A DNA stretch of 64,000 bases, taken from positions 1 to 64,000 of the forward strand of contig NZ_RBIM01000008.1 of the NCBI RefSeq assembly GCF_003634045.1, in the 5' to 3' direction. Positions 37,252-46,477 of the stretch are shown here, one piece after another. The stretch comes from Maricaulis maris. Lineage in GTDB: Bacteria; Pseudomonadota; Alphaproteobacteria; Caulobacterales; Maricaulaceae. Position 1 is the stretch's first letter. Every line of letters begins with the position of its first letter. The notes beneath the pieces are model-generated. The model did not search any database and was not told where the DNA came from. It saw nothing but the letters and a program-made list of their open reading frames with translations. The translations under genes were made by a program, and so were the position numbers.

Positions 37252-38213
37252 TGGACTTGCGGATGAGCGGAAGGGTGTTTGGCGAGTCCGTCGCCGACCT
37301 TATCGCCTGGGCGGTTGAAGAAGTGCGCCGCGATCTGCCGCGACCGGTCGCGCATCTGGGGCGGCGCGTTGTCGCCGACCGGTATGAATTGTCACCCCAG
37401 GGTCGGCTCTCGCCAACCGGACAGGTCCTGCGTTCATGGTTGGGTGTTCTGTCTCGGACGGACAACACCACTGCGGCGCGGGGTGGTCGCGCCGACGGCG
37501 TCGAACTCGCCCTTTCCGAAGCTGCGGTCTTTCGCACACAGGCCGATGTGAATCCGGTTATTGCGCGCCGCGGAGATGCTGCTCTCCGGGCGAGGTTGCA
37601 GCAACACTCTCCCTTGCCGCCGGAGCAGGCCGTGCTGGCGTATTCTCTGGCCGGATTGGGGCGTGACGGACGGATTGTCGTGGATGTCGCCGTCGCACAC
37701 CGTGCGGCGGTCGAGACCGCCCGGCACCTCGCCCGCGAGCGCGCCGCCCGATGGCAGGTCGTTGCCGACCGGTCACAAGGGGCGCCGCTCGTGTTCGCCG
37801 ATTCAAAGGCGGGTGAAAAGCGGAGCCTGTGGCGCAATGTGGTCTTGCGATCGCTGATCATTGCGGCAGCAGCTCTGGTCTGTCTTTCTGCTGTCTCGCA
37901 CCGTTTTGAGCGGGAGGCTGACCATATTGTCGCCCAGCGGGATCGGTTGCTCGAGGAGGTGCGTCATCTTCGACTGCAGCGTGCGGCGCAGGATGATATT
38001 GAGCCGGCCTTGTTGTTCGCACGGTCCCATACAGGGCTTCCCGATCTGCTGGATGGCCTGGCGGATGTCATGGCACATCCTGATATGCCGGCTGCCGTCG
38101 CGCGCATCGACCTCCAATCGCCGGATGCCGTGCGTATTCTTCCGACAGAGTCAGGGCTTGGTTCGTTGTCTATTGCCCTGGACGTATCGCCGACCGAAGA
38201 GTCAGGATCATGA
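37251..38213 (+). CDS. gspL: Type II secretion protein GspL-like
   Basis: About 320 residues from a GTG that shares a base with the gspJ stop. Cytoplasmic actin-like part (to about 185), one membrane segment (VVLRSLIIAAAALVCLSAV, about 190-208), then a coiled and ferredoxin-like periplasmic part (ADHIVAQRDRLLEEVRHL). Order, length and topology match GspL, which links the ATPase GspE to the periplasm; sequence similarity is low, so the call rests on position and layout. An ATG at 37263 is another possible start. Confidence 0.75.
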   Translation: MDLRMSGRVFGESVADLIAWAVEEVRRDLPRPVAHLGRRVVADRYELSPQGRLSPTGQVLRSWLGVLSRTDNTTAARGGRADGVELALSEAAVFRTQADVNPVIARRGDAALRARLQQHSPLPPEQAVLAYSLAGLGRDGRIVVDVAVAHRAAVETARHLARERAARWQVVADRSQGAPLVFADSKAGEKRSLWRNVVLRSLIIAAAALVCLSAVSHRFEREADHIVAQRDRLLEEVRHLRLQRAAQDDIEPALLFARSHTGLPDLLDGLADVMAHPDMPAAVARIDLQSPDAVRILPTESGLGSLSIALDVSPTEESGS

Positions 38214-38773
38214 GGGCGTTCGTGCTGACCCTTCCGGGCCCCTGGCCGCGATTGCTGGCCTGGGCTTTGGTGGTACTTCCTGTCCTCCTGGTCGGGGTGT
38301 TTGCGTGGCTTTCTCTTCAGCAAGCGGTCACCGGTTGGGCGCGTCGCGCGGCGCTCAGTGACGAGGTCGCACAGCTGAGTGAGGGTTTGGTCACTGCGGA
38401 AATGGCGAATGCGCAGTGGATGCGCGCGCGGCAACTAACGGTCGAGGGAATGGCGGAAATGTCAGACCCGACGCGTGCTCGTGAGGCCTTCGGCGCGCGT
38501 TATGGCGCGTTCCTGTCGGCCCTGGAGGCTGCGGGTGTCGAGACTGGCCAAGCGACCGGGATTGGCGAAAGTGCTGTGACCGGGCGGGTTGGCGAGCTTT
38601 ATGCCGTCTGGATCGGGGTGGCACCGGTCGAGACTGTCTTCTCCATCCTGGAAGATCCACAATTCCGTCCACTCCGTGTATCCGAAATGAGCATTATCGC
38701 CACCGGCGCGGGTGGCGAAGCCGAGTTTCTTGTGGAGTTCCGTCAGCCGTACGTGATCGGGCGCGCCGAATGA
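38210..38773 (+). CDS. gspM: Type II secretion protein GspM-like
   Basis: 187 residues. N-terminal membrane segment (LLAWALVVLPVLLVGVFAWLSL, about 15-36), coiled-coil helix (EVAQLSEGLVTAEMANAQW), then a ferredoxin-like domain (about 100-185) as in GspM/PilO. Overlaps gspL by four bases (ATGA). Partner of GspL in the inner-membrane platform. Call by position and topology. Confidence 0.75.
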   Translation: MRAFVLTLPGPWPRLLAWALVVLPVLLVGVFAWLSLQQAVTGWARRAALSDEVAQLSEGLVTAEMANAQWMRARQLTVEGMAEMSDPTRAREAFGARYGAFLSALEAAGVETGQATGIGESAVTGRVGELYAVWIGVAPVETVFSILEDPQFRPLRVSEMSIIATGAGGEAEFLVEFRQPYVIGRAE

Positions 38774-39189
38774 GCCGCAGTGCTGACATGATATGGGCGG
38801 GCATGGCGGCCTTGCTGGTGTTGGGCGCGGCATGGGCCAGCGTCTGGCCTTTGCCGGCGATGGAGCCGACGGAAACGCTGCAATCGGCCGTCGTCCCAGA
38901 AGACACGCGCCCCGAGGGTTGGCGCGATGCGGTTGCCCAGGCGCTGCAACCGCGTTCGGCGCCGACAGCTCGGGCGGTGGCTCCGGCACAACCATTGGCG
39001 CGCTACGAGCTGGTCGGGGTCGTGGAAGCGGATTCCGGTGGTTGGGGCCTGTTTCGCGGGAATGATGGGCTCATCACCATTCCGTTGGGCGGAAGTCTCG
39101 ATGGTTATGTGTTGAGATCGCTGACGCCGCATACAGCGGTCTTCGAGCTTGGCGAGGACCGCGTGACACTGTCGCGTCCTCAAAGATAA
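38770..39189 (+). CDS. gspC: GspC-like inner-membrane clamp protein
   Basis: 139 residues. One membrane helix (MIWAGMAALLVLGAAWASVW, about 7-26), a proline-rich linker, and a homology-region-like domain (YELVGVVEADSGGWGLF to FELGEDRVTLSR, about 79-135). It lacks the C-terminal PDZ of enterobacterial GspC, so it is a short form; a GspN/PilP-like role is an alternative. Four-base overlap with gspM. In other systems the HR domain binds the secretin N-domains. Confidence 0.7.
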   Translation: MSRSADMIWAGMAALLVLGAAWASVWPLPAMEPTETLQSAVVPEDTRPEGWRDAVAQALQPRSAPTARAVAPAQPLARYELVGVVEADSGGWGLFRGNDGLITIPLGGSLDGYVLRSLTPHTAVFELGEDRVTLSRPQR

Positions 39190-39266
39190 CGCAGATTGTT
39201 TTGCTAGAGCTGCGCTGTATGTAGCGCTAGGGTCAGCGCCAGCAGGATCGGCGAGGGGATGGGTTC

Positions 39267-41327
39267 GTGTCACAGCGTTTTGTCTTAATCAGTATGGTGT
39301 GCGGCGGGCTTTTTCTGAGCCTGCCGGGGTGCGCGCAACTCATGCCCGATGCTGCTCGTGTGCATGAAGGCCGCTACCCGGGCACGACGCTTCCGCCCGA
39401 GGAAATTGACGCGGGTTCGACGGGCGTCAGCGAGTCGGGTGCGCAACCACCTGTTGCCGATACAGACGGACAAGCCGCGACCGGCCAGGACCGGCTTGTC
39501 TATTTTGACGCGCGAGACGGATCTCGCCTCAGCCAAGCGCCCAGCCGCGCGGATCTGGATAGCCGGACCCTGCGGTTGAATTTCGTGGATGCGCCGGTCG
39601 CTGATGTTGTGCGTACGATTGTCGGCGATGCGTTGGGCCAGACCGTCATGGTGGCGGACGGTGTGTCCGGGCGGATATCGCTGACATCCGCCGAGCCGGC
39701 ACCTGCCCGCGCTGCGCTCGCTGCATTGGAGACGGTGCTGGGTGAATCCAATCTCGTGCTTGCCGAGCGTGCCGAGGGTTATTTGCTGACCCGGCTTGAT
39801 ATGGCGCGTCCGGGGCTGACCGGCCTGTCGTCGGAGCTGGGCTATGGTGGCCGCGTTGTTCCCGTCACCCATACGACCCCGAGCGCCATTGTGACGTTGA
39901 TCGACCCGTTCCTGTCGGACCGGGTGGAAGTCGTGCCACATGACGAACTCGGTGTGCTGGTCCTCGCCGGCCCCGGCCCGGACGTCGATGCGGCCCGGCG
40001 GGCTGCCATCCTCTTTGACCGTCCATTCCTGACAGACCGCGTGTTCGGCATGTTCGAGCTGCGCTATGTGTCTGCTGAAACGGCCAAGAGCGAAGTGGAC
40101 ATGGTGTTGTCCGGCACCGGCATGTCGACCGATGCCATACAGACCATCGCCATGCCGCGTCTCAACATGTTGTTGGTGACGGCCCGGGATCGGAGTCAGT
40201 TCGATCAGGCCCAGGCTTGGATCGAGCGTCTGGACCGGCCGTCGGCCGGGTCGGAGCGTCGGTTGAGATACTACGTCGTTCGCAACACGCCAGCCTCCGC
40301 GCTGGCTACCCAGATCACTGCGGCTTTCGCCGGTGGGCAGACGGGGGCCGGCCAATTGATCGAGCCGCGTTTCCAGGGGGATGACGCGCACGGAGCGACA
40401 AATACTCCCGGTGAGGAGCAAAGTCGGCTCACAATCATTGCCGATGAACTCAACAACGCACTGATCATTCGCGCGACAGATCAGGAATATCGGGAAATTC
40501 TCGACCTGGTTCACCGCATGGACGTTATGCCGCCGCAGGTTCTCATTGAGGCGACAATCGCTGAAGTCCGTCTTGAGGACGGCCTCGATTTTGGTGTGCG
40601 ATGGTATTTCGAGAATGCAGGATCCAACGAGACCTCAACCGTTCAGTTCTCGGATTCGACGACCGGCTCGACCGCGCCGGTTTTCCCCGGTTTCAATTAT
40701 GCCTTCTCCGGAACCGATCTGACGGCGACGCTCAGCGCGCTCCGCTCGATTACCGATGTGACTGTGTTGTCGGCGCCCTCGATCATGGTCCAGAACAATC
40801 AAACCGCGCATCTCCAGGTCGGTGATGAAGTGCCGATCGTCACGCAGACCGCGACTTCGGTCTCGGAGACAAATGCTCCGATCGTTTCGTCCGTCGAATT
40901 GCGGGAAACCGGCGTGATTTTGCAGGTGACGCCGCGCATCAACGCCAGCGGCATGGTGGTGCTTGTGGTCAACCAGGAGGTCTCGAGTGTTCGCCCGACC
41001 ACGACGTCGGGAATTGACTCCCCGACCATCCAGAAGCTGGAATTCACAAGCACGGTGTCGGTCCGAAGTTCGAATACGATCGCCTTGGGCGGGCTGATCC
41101 GGGAAACGACGTCCGACAATGAGTCGCGTACGCCCTTGTTGGGGGACATTCCCGGGGTCGGCAATCTGTTCCGGAACCGCGCCATGTCCAGCCAGAGGAG
41201 CGAGCTGATAATCTTTCTTACGCCGCGCATTATCTGGACGGATGAGGATGCCGGCGGTGCGCTCATGCATGTGCGCCGACAGTTTGAAGCCCTGGAGGCC
41301 CGGCAGCCTGGCCTCTTTGACAATTGA
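39267..41327 (+). CDS. gspD: Type II secretion secretin GspD
   Basis: 686 residues, GTG start with GAGGGG upstream. A lipobox-like LPGC (Cys22) suggests a self-piloting lipoprotein secretin. N0-N3 domains occupy about 80-430 (LNFVDAPVADVVRTIVGDALGQT onward; RLNMLLVTARDRSQFDQ), and the secretin core starts near MDVMPPQVLIEATIAEVRL and includes VGDEVPIVTQ and the VPLLGDIP-like RTPLLGDIPGVGNLFRN motif. Forms the outer-membrane channel. A 77-base gap before it makes a separate promoter possible. Confidence 0.93.
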   Translation: MSQRFVLISMVCGGLFLSLPGCAQLMPDAARVHEGRYPGTTLPPEEIDAGSTGVSESGAQPPVADTDGQAATGQDRLVYFDARDGSRLSQAPSRADLDSRTLRLNFVDAPVADVVRTIVGDALGQTVMVADGVSGRISLTSAEPAPARAALAALETVLGESNLVLAERAEGYLLTRLDMARPGLTGLSSELGYGGRVVPVTHTTPSAIVTLIDPFLSDRVEVVPHDELGVLVLAGPGPDVDAARRAAILFDRPFLTDRVFGMFELRYVSAETAKSEVDMVLSGTGMSTDAIQTIAMPRLNMLLVTARDRSQFDQAQAWIERLDRPSAGSERRLRYYVVRNTPASALATQITAAFAGGQTGAGQLIEPRFQGDDAHGATNTPGEEQSRLTIIADELNNALIIRATDQEYREILDLVHRMDVMPPQVLIEATIAEVRLEDGLDFGVRWYFENAGSNETSTVQFSDSTTGSTAPVFPGFNYAFSGTDLTATLSALRSITDVTVLSAPSIMVQNNQTAHLQVGDEVPIVTQTATSVSETNAPIVSSVELRETGVILQVTPRINASGMVVLVVNQEVSSVRPTTTSGIDSPTIQKLEFTSTVSVRSSNTIALGGLIRETTSDNESRTPLLGDIPGVGNLFRNRAMSSQRSELIIFLTPRIIWTDEDAGGALMHVRRQFEALEARQPGLFDN

Positions 41328-42136
41328 GATCCCATCGGGTCGCCTGCGCCGCGCGGGATCGCGAGCGCGGGTCGGCCTTGGTATTTGTCCTGTGGATGTC
41401 GCTCTTGCTGGCGACGATACTGCTGGCGATCACTTCACTGACCCATACGCGGCTGCGTTTGGTGGCGGTGGAGCGAGAGGGCATGGTGCGCGAAGCCGCG
41501 CTACGTTCGGCTCTGGATATCGTCGCCTATGATATCGCCCTGATCGGCCGCAGCCATGTCGCGGCTCTGCCGGTTGACGTGCAGATCGGCGAGCACATCG
41601 TGCGCGTCGAGGCCGGACCGGGCCAACGGCTACTCGATCTGAACATGGCCAACAATGAGCAGCTGACGGCGTTGTTTGTGCGTCTCGGCGAGAGCCAGGT
41701 CACAGCGGAGACCATTGCCGACCGGATACTGGACTGGCGTGATGCTGACGATGATGAGCGCGCGCGGGGCGCCGAGCGGGCAGCCTATGCGGCGCGCCCC
41801 GACGACGCCCCGCAGAACCGGCCATTCATGTCGGTGGAGGAGCTGAGGCACGTCTTGGGCATGACGCCGCGGCACTATGCGTGTGCGGCGGCATATCTGA
41901 CGGTCGTTGGCGGGACACCGGCTCCGGCGCGCGACTCCGCTCATTTTGGTCCGGACACCCGGATTGACGGCATGCGTGTGTCGCTGCGTGCCTTGGTCGC
42001 GGATTCAGTCGGACGAAGCCACGAAATGGTCGGACTCGCCGAGTTCGAGACCTCACCGGAGCGCCCGTTTCTGTGGGTTGCGTTCGGCGAGGATCAGCTC
42101 CAGAACCTTAATTGTCCGTCGGGGGAGGGAAGTTGA
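41324..42136 (+). CDS. gspK: Type II secretion pseudopilin GspK
   Basis: 270 residues, TTG start overlapping the gspD stop. Prepilin-like RERG|SALVFVLWMSLLLATILLAI without Glu+5, as usual for GspK. The globular part carries the GspK saddle landmarks: LLDLNMANNEQL, ILDWRDADDDERARGAE, PFMSVEELRHVLGM. Caps the pseudopilus tip. The stop codon shares its last base with the next start. Confidence 0.9.
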   Translation: MRSHRVACAARDRERGSALVFVLWMSLLLATILLAITSLTHTRLRLVAVEREGMVREAALRSALDIVAYDIALIGRSHVAALPVDVQIGEHIVRVEAGPGQRLLDLNMANNEQLTALFVRLGESQVTAETIADRILDWRDADDDERARGAERAAYAARPDDAPQNRPFMSVEELRHVLGMTPRHYACAAAYLTVVGGTPAPARDSAHFGPDTRIDGMRVSLRALVADSVGRSHEMVGLAEFETSPERPFLWVAFGEDQLQNLNCPSGEGS

Positions 42137-45100
42137 TGATGGCGTCTGGACTGATCCGGATGGATCAATGGAAGCGGCTTGTGCTTGCGGCAATCGTGAT
42201 GGCCGTTGTCGCCACATTCTTCTGGACGACATCCCGGTATCCGTCCCTGGACGAGAAGGCCATGATGAGCGGCGCCATCCAGCTCGAGGATCCGCTCGGG
42301 TTCGAGGCCCTGATTGCGCTGGACCCGGCGGCATCGACCGTCGAGCGAATTGGAGTTTCAACGGTCAACTGGATCAATACAAACAAGAAGGGCATGACCT
42401 TCGGTTGGCTCTTTGGTGCGATCTTCCTCACCTTGCTTGGCTATTTCCGACGGCGAAATTTCAGGGGCGGGTTCGCGAATTCGTTCTACGGAATGGTCAT
42501 CGGTGCGCCACTGGGGGTTTGCGTGAACTGCGCGGCGCCGATTGCGCGGGGCCTGTTCCAAGGCGGATCACGGGCAGAAACAACACTGTCTGCGATGATC
42601 GCATCGCCGACCCTGAACGTTGTGGTGCTGACGATGGCGTTCTCGCTTCTGCCTTTCTACATCGCGATCACGAAGGTTGCTCTCAGCCTTGCGGTCATCC
42701 TGGTGGCGGTGCCGCTTATCTGCCGGGTCTTGCCGCAGGAACGTCTCCTGCATTCGGTGGAACCGGTCCCGGCGCCACAAGCCCCCGGAATGCCGGAGCC
42801 GGAAAGGGAAAACCTGCGATCCTCCCTGATCGGGTTCATGACTGATTTTGCCAGGAATTTCTGGTTTATCCTGCGCATGACTGCGCCGCTCATGCTGTTG
42901 GCCGGCTTTCTGGGAGCGGTCGCCGGCACGCTGTTGCCGGCAGATTTGATAAATGACCGGGAGTTCGGTCTGGTCGGTGCGCTGGCGGCAGGCGTCTTCG
43001 GGACGTTTTTACCGGTCCCGATCGGGTTCGACGTTGTCGTATCCGGCGCGCTGCTCAATGGCGGGGTTGGCCATGGTTTCATCATGACCCTCGTGTTCAC
43101 GCTCGGCAGTTTCAGTGTTTACTCCTTCATGATCGTCGCGACCTCGGTCGGCTGGCGGGCGGCGGGCCTGCTGGCGGCAACCGTTTGCGTGTTGGGGATC
43201 GGAAGTGGCGTGGCCATTGACGCTTATCATGACTACCAGACCCGGCGGGCGATTGAACTGCTGACCGGCGAGGATGACGTCGCGTCCTTCACGCTCGGTG
43301 CCATCAGCCCTGCGGTCATAGCCACGGCCCGCGGCTCGACGGTCGCGGTGGTGCGCCAATCGGTCTCTGACATCGAGCTGGAGCGTTTACCTTACGCCGA
43401 AAACATCGCCCATGGTGACGCGCCCTTCACACGTGTTGAAGCTTGGCGACTTGGCATCGAACACCCGGTGGAATTCTCGATGGCGGATATGTGGCCGCCT
43501 TTCTGGGAAGGTCGGAGCGTGGCGTCTGGCGATATTGATCGTGACGGCGATGTGGACCTGATTTTCGCGTCAACACGCATTGGTCTTTATATCTATCGCA
43601 ATGACGGCGTCGGGGGCTTTTCGGGCGGCGCGATCGATGATCCGCGAATTCAGGACCTTCCGGTTTTCAATGCGGCCCTGCTGGACGTCGATAATGACGG
43701 GTTTCTCGATCTCTTCCTGACCACATTCCGCCAGGGTAATTATGTTCTTCCCAACAGGAATGGTCAGTTTGTTGCTGACGGTCTTCGTCCGGTCGCCAAT
43801 CGGGATGACGCCATTTTGACGCTCGCGGCCAGTTTCGCCGATGTGGACCGGGATGGGGATCTTGATGTCGCGCTCGGAAATTGGGCGGCTGGCTGGTACC
43901 GTCGTATTCCGGGCGAGGAATCGCGCAACCGGTTGGTCCTTAATGATGACGGCGTGTTGAGCGGGCAGGACTTCCGTGACCTCCCGGGTATTCCCGGCGA
44001 AACCTTGTCCATCTTGTTGTCGGACCTGAATGCGGACGGCGCTGCGGACCTGCTGGTCGGCAATGACTTTGAAGTGCCGGATTATGTCTATTTTGGTGAT
44101 GGTGCAGGTCAGTTCCGGGCGGTGACGCATCAGGACGGTCTGATTCCGATGACGACCAATACGACGATGTCGGTTTCGTCCTTTGACATCCGGAATACCG
44201 GGCAGATGGCGTTATACTTTGCGCAAATCGCGGGCCGCGCCGATGGGGTGTCGGACCGCCTCAGAATGCAGCCAATTGAACGCTATTGCGATGGCGTTGA
44301 GCGCGATTTGGACCGCGACATCTGTCAGCGCAACATGGACATCAAGGTCTGGTACAGATCCGGCAATAGTCTGGATCCGTCAAATGCCCGGCGCTGCTCA
44401 ACCTTCGAGGAGCCCTACCGATCCGAATGCCGCGGCATGATGCTCAAGGACCTGGCCATCCAGAACGGTGATGCCGAGATGTGCGGGCTTATTCCGGTCA
44501 GCCAGACGACGATCCGGTTGCTGTGCGATGTCCACTTCCTGCCGTCGCGTGTGATGACGGGGCGTGAGCAGGATGAGGCTCTGCCGCAAATCATGTCGCG
44601 CAATGTCTTGTTGGAACTCGGCGAGCGCGACGTCTACGCAGAGACCGCGCAGGCCATGCACGTGGAAGTCGGCGGCTGGAGCTGGGATGTCTCACACGGT
44701 GATTTTGACAATGATGGTTGGCAAGACATGTATATCGTCAATGGCACGTGGGTCCCCAACGAAGTGACACCGTCAAATATCTTCCTGCGCAATCGAGACG
44801 GCGCTCGGTTCGAGGAGGTCACCGACGCGTATGGGTTGAGTGACTTTGCCATCACTGCGGCTGCGACGCTGGCGGATATCGACAATGATGGTGACCTTGA
44901 TGTGATCGCGGTCCCGGTGAATGCGCCGGTCACGGCTTTTTTGAACAACTCGGATCAGTCCGCCATCAGCTTCCGGCTCATCGACGAGCGGGGAAATCGG
45001 GACGGAATCGGCGCGCGGGTGGAAATCCGTCACGAGGGCTTTGGCACCGGCTTGCAAACCCGTGAAATTCAGCTTGGCGGCGGCTTCATGTCGTTCGACG

Positions 45101-45255
45101 CGCCGATCGCTCATTTCGGACTCGGTCAGCTCGATCATGTCGACAGCGTAGAAATTCGTTGGGCCGATGGTTCACGCACAAACATTAACGAGCAGCTGGA
45201 GGCGGGCGCCACCTATGTGGTTCACCGGCGAAATCGCGGCGGAGGCTTAGAATAA
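42136..45255 (+). CDS. Permease (DUF318/ArsP-type) fused to FG-GAP and ASPIC/UnbV domains
   Basis: 1039 residues, coupled to gspK. Residues about 15-370 form a permease with roughly eight to ten membrane helices and the family motif GVCVNCAAPIARG (Cys129, Cys132), as in ArsP/YraQ permeases. After it comes a long soluble part with at least six FG-GAP/VCBS calcium loops (DIDRDGDVD, DVDNDGFLD, DVDRDGDLD, DLNADGAAD, DFDNDGWQD, DIDNDGDLD) and a C-terminal ASPIC/UnbV domain (RGNRDGIGARVE, RWADGSRT). A cysteine-rich insert (about seven Cys, near 715-800) interrupts the propeller. I know no characterised protein with this fusion. It may be a membrane-anchored surface or periplasmic receptor tied to the secretion system. 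Confidence 0.8.
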   Translation: MMASGLIRMDQWKRLVLAAIVMAVVATFFWTTSRYPSLDEKAMMSGAIQLEDPLGFEALIALDPAASTVERIGVSTVNWINTNKKGMTFGWLFGAIFLTLLGYFRRRNFRGGFANSFYGMVIGAPLGVCVNCAAPIARGLFQGGSRAETTLSAMIASPTLNVVVLTMAFSLLPFYIAITKVALSLAVILVAVPLICRVLPQERLLHSVEPVPAPQAPGMPEPERENLRSSLIGFMTDFARNFWFILRMTAPLMLLAGFLGAVAGTLLPADLINDREFGLVGALAAGVFGTFLPVPIGFDVVVSGALLNGGVGHGFIMTLVFTLGSFSVYSFMIVATSVGWRAAGLLAATVCVLGIGSGVAIDAYHDYQTRRAIELLTGEDDVASFTLGAISPAVIATARGSTVAVVRQSVSDIELERLPYAENIAHGDAPFTRVEAWRLGIEHPVEFSMADMWPPFWEGRSVASGDIDRDGDVDLIFASTRIGLYIYRNDGVGGFSGGAIDDPRIQDLPVFNAALLDVDNDGFLDLFLTTFRQGNYVLPNRNGQFVADGLRPVANRDDAILTLAASFADVDRDGDLDVALGNWAAGWYRRIPGEESRNRLVLNDDGVLSGQDFRDLPGIPGETLSILLSDLNADGAADLLVGNDFEVPDYVYFGDGAGQFRAVTHQDGLIPMTTNTTMSVSSFDIRNTGQMALYFAQIAGRADGVSDRLRMQPIERYCDGVERDLDRDICQRNMDIKVWYRSGNSLDPSNARRCSTFEEPYRSECRGMMLKDLAIQNGDAEMCGLIPVSQTTIRLLCDVHFLPSRVMTGREQDEALPQIMSRNVLLELGERDVYAETAQAMHVEVGGWSWDVSHGDFDNDGWQDMYIVNGTWVPNEVTPSNIFLRNRDGARFEEVTDAYGLSDFAITAAATLADIDNDGDLDVIAVPVNAPVTAFLNNSDQSAISFRLIDERGNRDGIGARVEIRHEGFGTGLQTREIQLGGGFMSFDAPIAHFGLGQLDHVDSVEIRWADGSRTNINEQLEAGATYVVHRRNRGGGLE

Positions 45256-46466
45256 TGCGAACACGTTTTTTGGTTGGTGCGGGGCTTTTGGCGCTTGTGA
45301 TTGCGCTGGGTTTCGCCGTCTACCCATGGCATCAGCAGTCCGTCTTGTCGGAAGAGGACATGGCCGCGCGGATGGATGAGGCAGAGGAAGCCTTTGCCCG
45401 CACAGACTATGCAGAGGTCGCCGAAATCCTTGCGGAACTGGCGGATGCGGGTCTGCCGTTGGCGCAATATCGACTTGGGCTGATGTATCGGGAAGGCCGG
45501 GGCGTGGAGCATGATCTGGATCGTGCAGTTGCATTGCTCGAAGACGCGGCCGGGCAGGAGTGGGGCGCTGCTGAGGACGCGTTGATCGCGATCTATCTGG
45601 AGCGTGCCGAGGCCGCGTCGTCGCCGGCGGACGAAATCGTTTGGCTCGAGCGGGCTGCTCGCCGTGGCGATGCCGGTGCGAGGGCTGTAATGGGCTCCTA
45701 CTATTTTTCCGGAACCGGGGTCGAGCGCGATGTCGAGCGGGGCATTCGGCTGCTTACCGAGGCGGCAGAAGCCGGCGATGTTCGGGCCCAGTCCAATCTT
45801 GGTTATGCCTACTCCACAGGGACCGGCGTCGCGAGAGACGACGCCCGCGCCTTGCAATGGTACCTGATGGCGGCCGAGGCGGGCATGGTACGCGCCCAGG
45901 CGGCCGTTGGCTTGTTCTATGAAACGGGCCGAGGCACGGACCGGGACATCACCCAGGCGGTGCGATGGTATCTCAATGTTGTCGGAGAAGGTGTGCCCGG
46001 CATCAGCGCGCGGCTGGGCGCATTGATTGCATCTGATGCGATCAGTGCCGAGAACTACCCGGACGCGCAGCTATGGGTGCTGGATGCAGCGCGCGCCGGC
46101 GACAGTGCGTCATTGCGCTGGCTCGAGGAGCGGGCCGCTGCCGCCGATGCGGCTGCCCTCAACGCGCTGGCAATCATGTATGAAGTCGGAGAGGGCGTCC
46201 CTCAGCATGACGGGCGTGCGCTTGATTACTTTCGCCGCGCTGCGAATGCCGGGTCACCGTCCTCTCAGCTGTCCATGGCGCGCCGTTTTGCAGCAGGGCA
46301 GGGTGTCACCCAGGATTATGTGCAGGCACACGTCTGGGCAAATCTGGCCGCCGCGCGCGGTGCGAACGAGGCGGCTCGCGAGCGCGATGTGTTCGCTCGC
46401 TTCTTGACTCCGGAGCAATTGGCTGAGGCGCAAGAACTCGCGGCCGAATGGCAACCGTCACAATAG
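45255..46466 (+). CDS. Sel1-repeat (TPR-like) exported protein
   Basis: 403 residues. N-terminal membrane/signal segment (FLVGAGLLALVIALGFAVYP), then about eight Sel1-like repeats of the A..G...A...LG..Y..G.GV..D form (AQYRLGLMYREGRGVEHD, AQSNLGYAYSTGTGVARD, AQAAVGLFYETGRG). Start shares a base with the preceding stop (TAATG). Scaffold or adaptor proteins of this kind bind partners in the periplasm; its partner may be the preceding fusion protein. Followed by a second Sel1 protein. Confidence 0.85.
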   Translation: MRTRFLVGAGLLALVIALGFAVYPWHQQSVLSEEDMAARMDEAEEAFARTDYAEVAEILAELADAGLPLAQYRLGLMYREGRGVEHDLDRAVALLEDAAGQEWGAAEDALIAIYLERAEAASSPADEIVWLERAARRGDAGARAVMGSYYFSGTGVERDVERGIRLLTEAAEAGDVRAQSNLGYAYSTGTGVARDDARALQWYLMAAEAGMVRAQAAVGLFYETGRGTDRDITQAVRWYLNVVGEGVPGISARLGALIASDAISAENYPDAQLWVLDAARAGDSASLRWLEERAAAADAAALNALAIMYEVGEGVPQHDGRALDYFRRAANAGSPSSQLSMARRFAAGQGVTQDYVQAHVWANLAAARGANEAARERDVFARFLTPEQLAEAQELAAEWQPSQ

Positions 46467-46477
46467 GGCAAACGGTG

